Shown here: positions 26,575 to 36,574 of the stretch, piece after piece
How positions within the stretch are numbered: position 1 is the first letter of the stretch
Layout: every line of letters begins with the position of its first letter
Position numbers and translations under genes: made by a program
Notes under the pieces: generated by a model
Databases searched by the model: none
What the model saw: only the letters and a program-made list of their open reading frames with translations
What the model was told of the DNA's origin: nothing
Assembly (NCBI RefSeq): GCF_014334095.1
Contig: NZ_CP060495.1
Coordinates: forward strand, 767,001 to 831,000
DNA length: 64,000 nucleotides
Source: Novosphingopyxis iocasae
Lineage (GTDB): Bacteria > Pseudomonadota > Alphaproteobacteria > Sphingomonadales > Sphingomonadaceae
Direction: 5' to 3'

Positions 26575-27750
26575 ATGATGAACACGCAAGCCGGCGATCC
26601 CGGCGCCTTTACCCAATTCGACCTAAGCCGCGTGCCCTCCCCCTCCTTTGTGGTGGATGCGGCCAAGCTGCGCGCGAACCTGGAAATTCTGGCCGAGGTG
26701 AAACAGCGATCGGGCGCAAAGATCCTGTCCGCGCTGAAAGCATTCTCGATGTGGGAAGTCGCCCCGCTGATCGGCGAATATCTGGACGGCGTCGCCACCA
26801 GCGGCCTTTGGGAAGCACGCCTCGCCTTCGACAAATATGAAGGTGAGATCGCGACCTATTCGCCTGCATTCAAGGCCGAAGACCTTGCCGAAATCGCAGC
26901 GATTAGCGACCACATCATCTTCAACTCGCCTTCCCAGATTGCCCGCCATTCCAAGGCGATCATCGGTCTGCGCGACGGCGGTGAGCAGTTCGATATCGGT
27001 CTGCGCATCAATCCGATGCACCGGGAGGGCGAAGTCGAGAAATATGATCCTTGCCAACCGCATAGCCGCCTCGGCTTCCCGGTCGATCAGCTGACCGAGG
27101 CCCATCTGGAGCCGGTCGACGGCCTTCATTTCCACAGTCTGTGCGAACAGGGATTCGAACCGCTCTATCGTACCTGGGAAGCGATCGTTCCCTATATCGA
27201 ACCGTTCATCGACGACCTCAAATGGCTGAATTTCGGCGGTGGACATCATATCACCCGCGACGATTACGACCGCGAAGAGCTGATCGCGTTCCTCGACGAT
27301 GTCGCCGAAACCACCGGCTGCGAAGTCTATTTGGAGCCTGGCGAAGCCATCGCACTCGATGCCGGCATCCTGGTGGGCGAACTGCTCGATGTGATCGACA
27401 ACGGCATGCCCGTCGGCATCACCGATATTAGCGCAACCTGCCACATGCCCGATGTGATCGAGGCGCCTTATCGGCCCGCTATGCTCGGCGAACCGCGCGA
27501 GGGACCGGTCATCCGCTTGGGAGGCCCCTCTTGCCTCGCTGGAGACATTATCGGCGATTATCGGCTTCCCGGGCCGATGGAGCCCGGCATGCGCTTCGCT
27601 TTCCTGGACCAGGCCCATTATTCGATGGTCAAAACGACCACGTTCAACGGCGTGCCGCTGCCATCGATCTGGCTGTGGGATAGCGAAACCGACGAGCTGC
27701 GTGAGGTGCGCCGGTTTGACTGGACCACCTTCCGCGACCGCCTGAGTTGA
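26575..27750 (+). CDS. nspC: Carboxy(nor)spermidine decarboxylase
   Basis: 391 residues from ATG at 26575; GGAG lies six bases upstream, whereas the earlier ATG at 26563 has no such site. PLP-dependent fold III decarboxylase that converts carboxyspermidine to spermidine. The PLP lysine is Lys55 in ILSALKAFSMW; other marks are GLHFHSLCEQ, LNFGGGHHIT and the C-terminal GPSCLAGDIIGDY with the catalytic cysteine. Paired with the synthase at 24003. Confidence 0.93.
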   Translation: MMNTQAGDPGAFTQFDLSRVPSPSFVVDAAKLRANLEILAEVKQRSGAKILSALKAFSMWEVAPLIGEYLDGVATSGLWEARLAFDKYEGEIATYSPAFKAEDLAEIAAISDHIIFNSPSQIARHSKAIIGLRDGGEQFDIGLRINPMHREGEVEKYDPCQPHSRLGFPVDQLTEAHLEPVDGLHFHSLCEQGFEPLYRTWEAIVPYIEPFIDDLKWLNFGGGHHITRDDYDREELIAFLDDVAETTGCEVYLEPGEAIALDAGILVGELLDVIDNGMPVGITDISATCHMPDVIEAPYRPAMLGEPREGPVIRLGGPSCLAGDIIGDYRLPGPMEPGMRFAFLDQAHYSMVKTTTFNGVPLPSIWLWDSETDELREVRRFDWTTFRDRLS

Positions 27751-27904
27751 CGGGGCATTCTTCCGTAGAAGGCCTCTCTTCCGCGACGAATGTCGGAACG
27801 ATCGGTCCGGGGCGTCCGTTCATTTCGGGCTATGCCGTTCATCCATACCGAAACCACTTTACAGCGCCCCGGCGCGTCCATATATCGCGCCTCCGCTGCC
27901 CCAT

Positions 27905-27959
27905 GGGACCTTCCATACCGCAAGGCAGCTTCGACTGAATCTAATCCTTTGGGGGTCCC
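27905..27959 (+). promoter_or_regulatory. Leader hairpin covering the ribosome-binding region of ornithine decarboxylase
   Basis: GGGACC (27905-27910) is complementary to GGTCCC (27954-27959), which sits 5-10 bases before the TTG start and includes the only G-rich site that could serve as Shine-Dalgarno. The pairing can extend by wobble pairs (TTC with GGG). The 214-base leader between nspC and the decarboxylase is unusually long for this operon-like run. Alphaproteobacterial ornithine decarboxylases are known to have a conserved speF leader RNA (Rfam family speF); whether this is a member was not tested. Confidence 0.45.
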
Positions 27960-27964
27960 TTGAA

Positions 27965-29161
27965 TTGCACGAATTTCCTGACGCTCTCGCTGTAGTTCAG
28001 GCCACCGCGCCCGACGAACCCGTGACGCTGGTCCGCCCCCATGCGGCGGAGCGCGCCGCGCGTTTTTTCACGGAAAACTTCCGTGGCAAGACGCTCTATG
28101 CCGTGAAGGCCAATCCTTCGCCGGCCTTACTGCGCACGCTGTGGCGCGCGGGCGTGACCCATTATGACGTGGCCTCGATCGCGGAAGTGCGCGCCGCGCG
28201 TTCGGCGCTGCCGCAAGCGAAACTGTGCTTCATGCACCCGGTCAAGGCCGAGAGCGCAATCCGCGAAGCTTATGAGCGCCACGGTGTGCGCACCTTCTCG
28301 CTCGACAGCCATGAAGAGCTGGAAAAGATCCTGCGCGCGACTGACAACGCCGCCGACTTGGATCTGTTCGTGCGCATCCGCGTTCCCAGCGATCATGCCC
28401 AGTTGAGCCTCGCTGCGAAGTTCGGCGCGCAACCGCATGAAACTGCGAAGCTCCTGATGGCAACGCGCCAGGCCGCGGACGGTTTGGGCATTTGCTTCCA
28501 CGTCGGCAGTCAGGCGATGACACCGCATGCCTATGTGACGGCTCTGGAGCGCGTGCGCGCCGCGATCGTCGAGGCTTCGGTGCTGGTAGATTACATCGAT
28601 GTTGGCGGCGGTTTCCCGTCGATCTATCCAGGGCTCGAGCCTCCGGCCATGGAGCAATATTTCGAGACGATCTACCGCGCCTATTGGGATCTTCCGATCA
28701 GCTACTCGGCCGAACTATGGTGCGAACCGGGCCGGGCATTGTGTGCCGAATATAACTCGCTAATCGTGAAGGTGGAGCGCCGCCGCGGTCAGGAACTCTA
28801 CATCAACGACGGTGCCTATGGCGCGCTGTTCGACGCCGCGCATATCGGCTGGCGTTTCCCGGTGCAGTTGCTGCGTCAGGGCGGCGAAGAGGCACCGCTG
28901 GCAGAATACAGCTTCTACGGCCCGACCTGCGATGATCTGGACCATATGACCGGTCCCTTCCTTCTGCCGGAGGACGTGAAGGTAGGCGATTATATCGAAA
29001 TCGGCATGCTCGGCGCCTATGGCTCGGCCATGCGGACGCAGTTCAACGGCTTCGGCACCAGCGGATGCCATGTGGTAACCGACGAACCGATGGCTAGCCT
29101 GTACACTGGCCAAAAGTCGCCCGAACCCGCCGACAACGTCTTCGCTATCGGCAAACGCTAG
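27965..29161 (+). CDS. Ornithine (or lysine/ornithine) decarboxylase, fold type III
   Basis: 398 residues, starting at TTG 27965 (MHEFPDALAVVQA); no ATG is available before conserved sequence. It makes putrescine from ornithine. PLP-binding Lys48 is in YAVKANPSP, the His/Ser loop is FHVGSQ, the glycine loop IDVGGGFPS, and the catalytic cysteine lies in GPTCDDLD near residue 325. Length is that of eukaryotic-type/alphaproteobacterial ODC, not the large E. coli enzyme. It provides the diamine for the spermidine genes upstream. Its leader contains a possible regulatory hairpin; a strong hairpin follows the stop. Confidence 0.92.
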   Translation: MHEFPDALAVVQATAPDEPVTLVRPHAAERAARFFTENFRGKTLYAVKANPSPALLRTLWRAGVTHYDVASIAEVRAARSALPQAKLCFMHPVKAESAIREAYERHGVRTFSLDSHEELEKILRATDNAADLDLFVRIRVPSDHAQLSLAAKFGAQPHETAKLLMATRQAADGLGICFHVGSQAMTPHAYVTALERVRAAIVEASVLVDYIDVGGGFPSIYPGLEPPAMEQYFETIYRAYWDLPISYSAELWCEPGRALCAEYNSLIVKVERRRGQELYINDGAYGALFDAAHIGWRFPVQLLRQGGEEAPLAEYSFYGPTCDDLDHMTGPFLLPEDVKVGDYIEIGMLGAYGSAMRTQFNGFGTSGCHVVTDEPMASLYTGQKSPEPADNVFAIGKR

Positions 29162-29167
29162 CCATTT

Positions 29168-29196
29168 GTCCTTCCCCGTGCTTCACGGGGAAGGAC
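29168..29196 (+). terminator. Strong hairpin after ornithine decarboxylase
   Basis: GTCCTTCCCCGTG / CACGGGGAAGGAC, 13 perfect base pairs and a three-base loop, beginning seven bases after the stop. No T tract follows, so it is either a rho-assisted terminator/3-prime stabiliser or one more copy of the C/G-rich intergenic palindromes found near 11.8 kb. Confidence 0.6.
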
Positions 29197-29284
29197 CTAT
29201 CGTGGCTTGAGTGCCACGCTCATCCGCGATTGACGCTGCGGCGTCCCTCGCCCAGTCTCCCTTGCGTGAAACAGGGAGAAAAAC

Positions 29285-29713
29285 ATGCTCGATACCGCCA
29301 TTCTTGCGCCCGGCGCAGTGCTCATCTGCTGGACGCTGGTGATGCTACTCTGGATGGTCGCCACGCGGTTTCCCGCCATGGCGAAAGCTAAGATCGATCT
29401 CTCAGCGCGCGCGGGCGGCCGTGGGCAGGATCTGGACGGCGTCATCGATGATCGCACGCAATGGAAGGCGCATAATTACAATCACCTTCTGGAACAGCCC
29501 GTACTCTTCTATGCAGTGATTGTGATCCTCAGCCTTGCCGGAGGCGTGAATGATCTCAGCGTCGGGCTGGCCTGGGGGTATGTTGGCCTGCGCGTCCTGC
29601 ACAGTGTTTGGCAGGCGACGGTCAATAAGGTGCCGGTGCGTTTCGTGCTGTTCTTTCTTTCGACCCTCTGCCTGATCGGCCTGGCCGTTATCGCGCTATT
29701 CCAGACGATTTAG
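29285..29713 (+). CDS. MAPEG family membrane protein
   Basis: 142 residues with four hydrophobic helices. The loop NYNHLLEQPVLFYAVIVIL is the typical MAPEG signature (N-H-x-x-E-x-x-x-x-F). The family includes glutathione-dependent enzymes and proteins of unknown role in bacteria. The start at 29285 follows GGGAGAAAA. The stop overlaps by four bases the convergent methyltransferase gene. Confidence 0.85.
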   Translation: MLDTAILAPGAVLICWTLVMLLWMVATRFPAMAKAKIDLSARAGGRGQDLDGVIDDRTQWKAHNYNHLLEQPVLFYAVIVILSLAGGVNDLSVGLAWGYVGLRVLHSVWQATVNKVPVRFVLFFLSTLCLIGLAVIALFQTI

Positions 29714-30912
29714 CGCTCGAAAGTTCCAACCAGCTCGACATGGGTGGACCAGCGAAACTGGCCCACCGGCGTTACTCTGCGCAGCCGATAGCCCCCCGCT
29801 ACGAGCCGCGCAGCATCTTTCGCAAAACTTGCCGGATTGCAGCTGACATAGGCGATATGCGGGGTCTTCGCCTCGGCGAGACGGATGGATTGTTCCCGCG
29901 CACCGGCCCGCGGCGGATCGAGGATCACCGCTTCGAACCGGTCCAGTTCCGCGGTCTCCAGCGGACGGCGAAACAGATCGCGATGCTCGCACACGGCATG
30001 AAGCCGCGCTGCATTTGCACCGGCCTTCAGGCTTTCCACCAAGGCACGCTCGCCCTCTGCGGCGTACACGCGCCTTCCCTGCCCCAACGAAAGCGCAAAG
30101 GTGCCGAGCCCGGCGAACAGATCGGCAATTGTTGCAGCATCGCCGATGCCTCCCCGCGCAGCTTCGATCAGCGCGGCCTCCCCATCTGCCGTTGCCTGCA
30201 AGAAAGCGCCCGGCGGCAACGGTACCGCAATACCACCAAAGCTGATCGTAACCGGGCGCGGCTCCCAGCGCGGTTCGGGACCGTAGCCATCGTCCAGGCT
30301 GAGACGTGCGAGACCATGCTGCTCGGCAAAATCGATGATGGCGTCATGGCCCTCAAGACCTTCGAACCGCGCGCCCTTGATCGCCACGTCGACGCCCTGA
30401 TCGACAATCGCCAGCGTTATTTCTGCCGCGCCGCCCTTGGCCAATCGATTGCCGAGAAGGGCGCGGAGCGGGGCCACCATTGCGAACAGTCGCGGATCGA
30501 GGACATGGCATTCGGACATGTCGATCACATGGTGACTGCGTTCTTTCGTAAAGCCGATGCGCGGCCCCTTGGGACCGTTGATGGCATGCAACACTGCGCG
30601 GCGACGGCTCTGCGGTGGAGAAAGATGAACCGGCGCTACATCGTCCGGAACAATCTCATTGGCTTCCAGCGCGTTGAGAACGCGGTCTCTGACAAAGTCT
30701 GCGATTGTCGCATCATCCAGATGCTGCAGCTGGCATCCCCCGCATTCGGGAAAATGCCGACACGGTGGCTCTTGATGGTGCGGACCGAAGTGGATCGTGC
30801 CGTCTGTATCGACGCGGTCTCCGGGTGCCGCCAGTGCCACATGGCGGCCGTCTTCGGTAAGCCCGTCGCCCAAAGCGGCGACGCGCAGAACGAGGCTGCC
30901 ATCTACGCTCAC
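29710..30912 (-). CDS. RlmD/RumA-type RNA (uracil-5-)-methyltransferase
   Basis: 400 residues. SAM-dependent TrmA/RlmD family. Cysteines for a 4Fe-4S cluster are in CRHFPECGGCQLQH (Cys51, Cys57, Cys60) plus a fourth in MSECHVLDP; the SAM motif is DLFAGLGTFAL and the catalytic region is DPPRAGA with YVSCNPASF (nucleophilic Cys). The N-terminal TRAM domain is short or reduced. The substrate position (U1939 or U747 of 23S rRNA, or other) cannot be told from sequence. It is the last gene of the ETF-QO/ispE/lipoprotein/methyltransferase run. Confidence 0.88.
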   Translation of the reverse strand: MSVDGSLVLRVAALGDGLTEDGRHVALAAPGDRVDTDGTIHFGPHHQEPPCRHFPECGGCQLQHLDDATIADFVRDRVLNALEANEIVPDDVAPVHLSPPQSRRRAVLHAINGPKGPRIGFTKERSHHVIDMSECHVLDPRLFAMVAPLRALLGNRLAKGGAAEITLAIVDQGVDVAIKGARFEGLEGHDAIIDFAEQHGLARLSLDDGYGPEPRWEPRPVTISFGGIAVPLPPGAFLQATADGEAALIEAARGGIGDAATIADLFAGLGTFALSLGQGRRVYAAEGERALVESLKAGANAARLHAVCEHRDLFRRPLETAELDRFEAVILDPPRAGAREQSIRLAEAKTPHIAYVSCNPASFAKDAARLVAGGYRLRRVTPVGQFRWSTHVELVGTFER

Positions 30913-31313
30913 TGGGCATCGCTGGCGCCGGCGCCCGACTGGATCCGCGCAGGCAGTTTGTAACGATCTTCGCCGGCGGTCACCTCGATCTCGTCATTGT
31001 CGAGCAGCCGGATTTCCGTATCGTCGAACCCGTCAGCCGCTATCAGCCCTCGTCCGTCGGTCACGATTTCGAAGCGCTGGAATCCGCCATCCGGATGTTG
31101 GATAATCAGGAGTTCGCGATCCGGCCCGGAAATACGATCGGTCGTACACTCTCGCGAAAAGGTCTCGGCACCGTCCAGCGCACAATCGATCCGTCCATTG
31201 TCTGCCTGCATCGCGCCCTGCTCTGCCTCAGCCTTAGCCAGCGTTTCGTTGTCCGGCTGTCCACTGCAGGCGGCGAGCAGAAATATGGAAATGATGGCAA
31301 GGGGACGGGTCAT
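30909..31313 (-). CDS. Small lipoprotein of unknown function
   Basis: 134 residues with a lipoprotein signal (LLAACSG lipobox, lipidated cysteine about residue 16). The mature part is acidic with several Asp-rich strands (GFDDTEIRLLDNDEIEV) and two more cysteines (IDCALDG and RECTTD). No family recognised. It overlaps both neighbours by four bases (ATGA), so it is translationally coupled between ispE and the methyltransferase. Confidence 0.7.
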   Translation of the reverse strand: MTRPLAIISIFLLAACSGQPDNETLAKAEAEQGAMQADNGRIDCALDGAETFSRECTTDRISGPDRELLIIQHPDGGFQRFEIVTDGRGLIAADGFDDTEIRLLDNDEIEVTAGEDRYKLPARIQSGAGASDAQ

Positions 31314-32209
31314 GACGTCGCTCGCTCTGGCGCGGACGCGGCATCATCGCAAGCTTCGATGCGCGGTTGTGCCGTCATGGTCCAAAATCCCGGCCAGTGA
31401 TCGCCGAATTGCGCGCGCAGATCGTCCCGCGCCGTCGCGGCCGCATCGGCGCTATCGAACAGGGCGAAGCAGGTCGCCCCCGAGCCCGACATCCGCGCAA
31501 AGTCACTGTGCCGACCCAAAGCGGACAGCAGCTCACCTATATCGGGGACAAGCGCGACCGCAGCCGCCTCCAGATCGTTGCGCGCTGACTTTTGCAGCGA
31601 AGAGAGCTCCAACCCCGCAAGCGCGCCGCCGTCCCGGCCATGCCATCTGCGAAAAATGTCGGCAGTCGAGACCGCTTTGCCCGGATTGGCGAGCAGCAAA
31701 TGCCGACCTTCCAGACCACCGATCGAGACGAAGCGCAGCTCATCACCCTTGCCCGTGCCAAAAGCGCTGCAACTGAAGAGGCAGGCCGGAACGTCCGCTC
31801 CCAATTCGCCTGCTATCGCCTCGAAATCATAGAGCGGTCGTTCAAGCCGCCAGAGCCGGTTCAGCAGCCTGATTGCCGCGGCGGCGTCGGCTGAGCCCCC
31901 GCCGATACCCGACGCCACCGGCAAACGCTTGTCCAAGCGCAGCGAGGCGCCGCGTTCCGGGGCAAACGCATCCGCTACCGCTCGGGCGGCGCGCAGGACG
32001 AGATTATTCTCATCCTCGTCTTCCAGCGCATCCTTGAACGGTCCCGTCACCGTCAAGGACAAGCTTTTTGCGTCGACACCGCTCAAGTGGTCTCCGTCGC
32101 CGCAGAACGCGAAAACCGTCTCCAGCGCATGATAACCGCCAGCCATCCGGCCGCGCACATGCAGCGCCAGGTTGAGCTTGGCGTAAGCGATTTCCGTTTC
32201 CGAAGTCAT
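31310..32209 (-). CDS. ispE: 4-Diphosphocytidyl-2-C-methyl-D-erythritol kinase
   Basis: 299 residues, GHMP kinase of the non-mevalonate isoprenoid pathway. The N-terminal AYAKLNLALHVRG and the ATP-binding PVASGIGGGSADAAAA (GHMP motif 2) are clear; the C-terminal motif is MSGSGATCFALF. It starts 15 bases after the ETF-QO stop and overlaps the lipoprotein gene. Confidence 0.95.
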   Translation of the reverse strand: MTSETEIAYAKLNLALHVRGRMAGGYHALETVFAFCGDGDHLSGVDAKSLSLTVTGPFKDALEDEDENNLVLRAARAVADAFAPERGASLRLDKRLPVASGIGGGSADAAAAIRLLNRLWRLERPLYDFEAIAGELGADVPACLFSCSAFGTGKGDELRFVSIGGLEGRHLLLANPGKAVSTADIFRRWHGRDGGALAGLELSSLQKSARNDLEAAAVALVPDIGELLSALGRHSDFARMSGSGATCFALFDSADAAATARDDLRAQFGDHWPGFWTMTAQPRIEACDDAASAPERATS

Positions 32210-32224
32210 GTGAGCTTTCAGGGC

Positions 32225-33874
<1,650 letters not shown>

Positions 33875-34004
33875 CCGGCATCCCCTTATCTGGCGCCGCG
33901 CCTCATCCGGCGCGTCTCATTACATCCTACATCCAAGGCGTTTTGCAGGTTTTTCGTTCCGTGGCAATTGACGCGCGCCCCCTTGCTGTGGCTTCACGCG
34001 TCCG

Positions 34005-34793
34005 ATGACGGGCGGGATGACAACACAAGAGGCGGCGGTCGAATCGCTCATCAGCTGGTGGCAGCTGGCGGGTGTCGAGGATTGGTGCGCCGATCAGCCC
34101 GTAAATTGGCTGGAGGCGCCGCCCGCTGCGCTAAAGCTGGCACCGCGCGTGAAGCCGGCGCTCACACCTGCGAATGCTCCTCAACCGGGGAACGCCCCCG
34201 TGCCCGGCCACACGCCCGCTGCAACGCCCGCGCCGCCGTTCCCGGCGACGCTGGAGGCGTTGCATGAGCGCCTGCGCCGCACGGACGATCTGCCAGGCAC
34301 GCATTATGGCCAGATGCGCGCATTGCCGCATGGCGCATTGCAGGCGCCGCTCATGATCATATCCGACTGCCCGGACGAGGATGATCTTGCGTCCGGCACC
34401 ATCCTTTCCGGCTCCACCGGAACGCTTCTACGCAATATGCTGTCGGCCATCGGGATTGATGTGGCTGCCTGCTACCGTGCCAGCCTGTCGGTCACGCGTC
34501 CGCCGAGCGGACGTTTGCCTGCCGGCGACCTGCCCCAGTTGGCCGATCTGATGCGCAGTCATATCGCGTTGGCGGCACCCGATAATCTCCTGATTCTGGG
34601 TACGGCTGCGAGCGAGGCCCTCGTTGCGCAGCCGATCGCCGGGGCCCGCGCGCATTTACACGAATTTAACCATGATGGCGGCAGAAAGGTGCTGGTAGCG
34701 ACATACCATCCGCGCACGCTCCTGAGGCGTCCGCATTGCAAGCGGCCTGCCTGGGATGATCTGCAATTGCTGCTGAAAGAAGGTACCTGGTGA
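34005..34793 (+). CDS. Uracil-DNA glycosylase superfamily protein with degenerate motifs
   Basis: 262 residues from ATG at 34005 (an ATG at 34017 is also possible). The C-terminal half has the fold of type 4 uracil-DNA glycosylases: LMIISDCPDEDD where GEAPG is expected, SGSTGTLLRNMLSAIGI, the RPPSGRLPAGD loop, LLILGTAASEAL, and the C-terminal TYHPRTLLRRP motif. The four iron-sulfur cysteines of type 4 enzymes are not recognisable and the first 85 residues are proline/alanine-rich. Activity is therefore uncertain. The stop overlaps the GTG start of the transglycosylase gene. Confidence 0.75.
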   Translation: MTGGMTTQEAAVESLISWWQLAGVEDWCADQPVNWLEAPPAALKLAPRVKPALTPANAPQPGNAPVPGHTPAATPAPPFPATLEALHERLRRTDDLPGTHYGQMRALPHGALQAPLMIISDCPDEDDLASGTILSGSTGTLLRNMLSAIGIDVAACYRASLSVTRPPSGRLPAGDLPQLADLMRSHIALAAPDNLLILGTAASEALVAQPIAGARAHLHEFNHDGGRKVLVATYHPRTLLRRPHCKRPAWDDLQLLLKEGTW

Positions 34794-36574
34794 AAGCAAA
34801 GTTCCTCCCTTTCCTTATCGCGACAACCGCTCTTGCCGCGCCGGCCTTTGCCGGTGGTGACGAGGCAGCGGTCAGCAATGCTGTACCCGCCGATCTGATT
34901 ACGGGAATCGAGGCACCGGTCCCCGCTACGCCCGCCATTCAAGTTCCCGCGATCCGCAATGATGACGATTTCGCCCTCGTCTTCACCGCGATCCAGCAGC
35001 AGCGCTGGGCGGAGGCACAAGCCATGCTGGCCAATGCACCTGCGGGTCCGCTCGCCAACATGGCGCGCGCGGAGCTGTATCTTGCAGCAGGAAGCCCACG
35101 CGTCGAGCTGGGGCCGCTACTCTCGCTGATCAACACCGCGCCCTATCTGCCGCAGGCCGAGCAGCTGAGCCGCCTGGCGCAAAAGCGCGGCGCACAGTTT
35201 CTTCCCGATACGCCCCAGGTTCGGCGCCTGGCCTATCTCGGCTCCAGCCCACGCCGTGCGGACCCCAGTGAGGTTTCCGATGCAGCCGCGACCGCAACCC
35301 GCAACGCCATTGTGGACCGGATTAAGGCAGACGATCCCGCTGGCGCGGAAACCGCGCTGCTTGCAGGCCTCGACGGACTCTCGCCCTCCGCACTTACCGA
35401 AATGCAGCAGCGCGTGGCCTGGGGCTATTATATCGAAAATGACGACGCCAACGCGCGCCGCATGGCCGAGGTCGCGAGCACCGGAACCGGCGAGTGGGCT
35501 CCGCAGGCCGATTGGGTGCGCGGCCTTTCCAGTTGGCGCATGAAAAATTATGCCGATGCGGCACAGGCGTTCGACCGGGTCGGCAAATTCGCCGCCAATG
35601 AAGAAACGCGCGCCGCTGGGTTTTACTGGAGCGCGCGCGCAAGCGTCGCCGCCCGCCGTCCTGGGGAAGCGCAGCCGCGTTTGCAGACCGCCGCGCAATA
35701 TGGTGAGACTTTCTACGGCATCCTTGCTCAGGAACAGCTCGGCATGACCCGCGCTTCGCCGAAGAACCGCAGTCAGGCGGTATCCGGCCGCATTGCGAGC
35801 AACGCCAATGTCCGCATTGCGACCGCGCTTGCCAGCTTCGGTGAAAGCGGCCTGGCGGATCAGGTGTTGCGGCATGAAGCGAAGATCGGCGGCGATGAGG
35901 AGCGCGCCGATCTGCTGGCGCTTGCGCACCAGCTCAGCCTGCCTTCCACGCAGCTTTATCTTGCGCATTATGGACCCAGTGGGTCGAGCGCTAACCCGTT
36001 CGATCGCTATCCCGCCCCCAAATGGGCGCCGAAAGAAGGCTGGCGGGTCGATCCCTGGCTGGTCTTTGCCCACACCTTGCAGGAATCGCGTTTTCAGGCC
36101 GACGCGGTAAGCCCGGCCGATGCACGCGGACTGATGCAGGTGCGCCCTGGAACCGCGGCGGACATGGCGCGCGCGCGCGGGAGCTATTTCTCCGCGGCCG
36201 ATCTGAAGCGACCCGAAGTCAATCTGGAATATGGCCAAAGCTATCTGGAACAGCTTCGCGACATGGACCAGACCGAAGGCCTGCTGCCAAAAGTCATTGC
36301 AGCGTTCAACGCAGGCCCCTCCACGGTCGGCCGCTGGAAATATGACGTGCGTGATCAGGGTGATCCGCTGCTCTTCATCGAATCGATCCCTTATTGGGAA
36401 ACGCGCGCTTATGTCGGGATAATCCTGCGCAATTACTGGATGTACCAAACCATGGCGGGCGAAGAATCGAAGAGCTTGGAAGGGCTGTCACAGAATGCTT
36501 GGCCGCGCTTTCCGGGCATGAGCGGGCCCGCATGGGTGCGCAAGAACGATAGCCGCGCCATGGCGCAGCGCTGA
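34790..36574 (+). CDS. slt: Soluble lytic murein transglycosylase
   Basis: 594 residues starting at GTG 34790 with AAGAAGG upstream, overlapping the previous stop (GTGA). A signal peptide ends near AFAGGDE (residue 22). A long helical superhelix (residues 30-400) precedes the SLT domain, whose catalytic Glu432 is in LQESRFQADAVSPADARGLMQV, followed by NLEYGQSYLEQL and AFNAGP. Cleaves peptidoglycan in the periplasm. The moaB start overlaps its stop (TGATG). Confidence 0.92.
   Translation: MKAKFLPFLIATTALAAPAFAGGDEAAVSNAVPADLITGIEAPVPATPAIQVPAIRNDDDFALVFTAIQQQRWAEAQAMLANAPAGPLANMARAELYLAAGSPRVELGPLLSLINTAPYLPQAEQLSRLAQKRGAQFLPDTPQVRRLAYLGSSPRRADPSEVSDAAATATRNAIVDRIKADDPAGAETALLAGLDGLSPSALTEMQQRVAWGYYIENDDANARRMAEVASTGTGEWAPQADWVRGLSSWRMKNYADAAQAFDRVGKFAANEETRAAGFYWSARASVAARRPGEAQPRLQTAAQYGETFYGILAQEQLGMTRASPKNRSQAVSGRIASNANVRIATALASFGESGLADQVLRHEAKIGGDEERADLLALAHQLSLPSTQLYLAHYGPSGSSANPFDRYPAPKWAPKEGWRVDPWLVFAHTLQESRFQADAVSPADARGLMQVRPGTAADMARARGSYFSAADLKRPEVNLEYGQSYLEQLRDMDQTEGLLPKVIAAFNAGPSTVGRWKYDVRDQGDPLLFIESIPYWETRAYVGIILRNYWMYQTMAGEESKSLEGLSQNAWPRFPGMSGPAWVRKNDSRAMAQR

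Noticed and set aside
25236-26834. Long open frame of 532 codons on the minus strand across the MFS gene
   Set aside because: It is out of frame with the MFS gene, its translation is rich in Arg and Ala without domains, and it overlaps nspC. It is a shadow of GC-rich codon usage.
29168-29196. tRNA-like or attenuator structure
   Set aside because: The element is a simple 13-pair hairpin with a three-base loop and has no alternative pairing partner; it is listed only as a hairpin/terminator.
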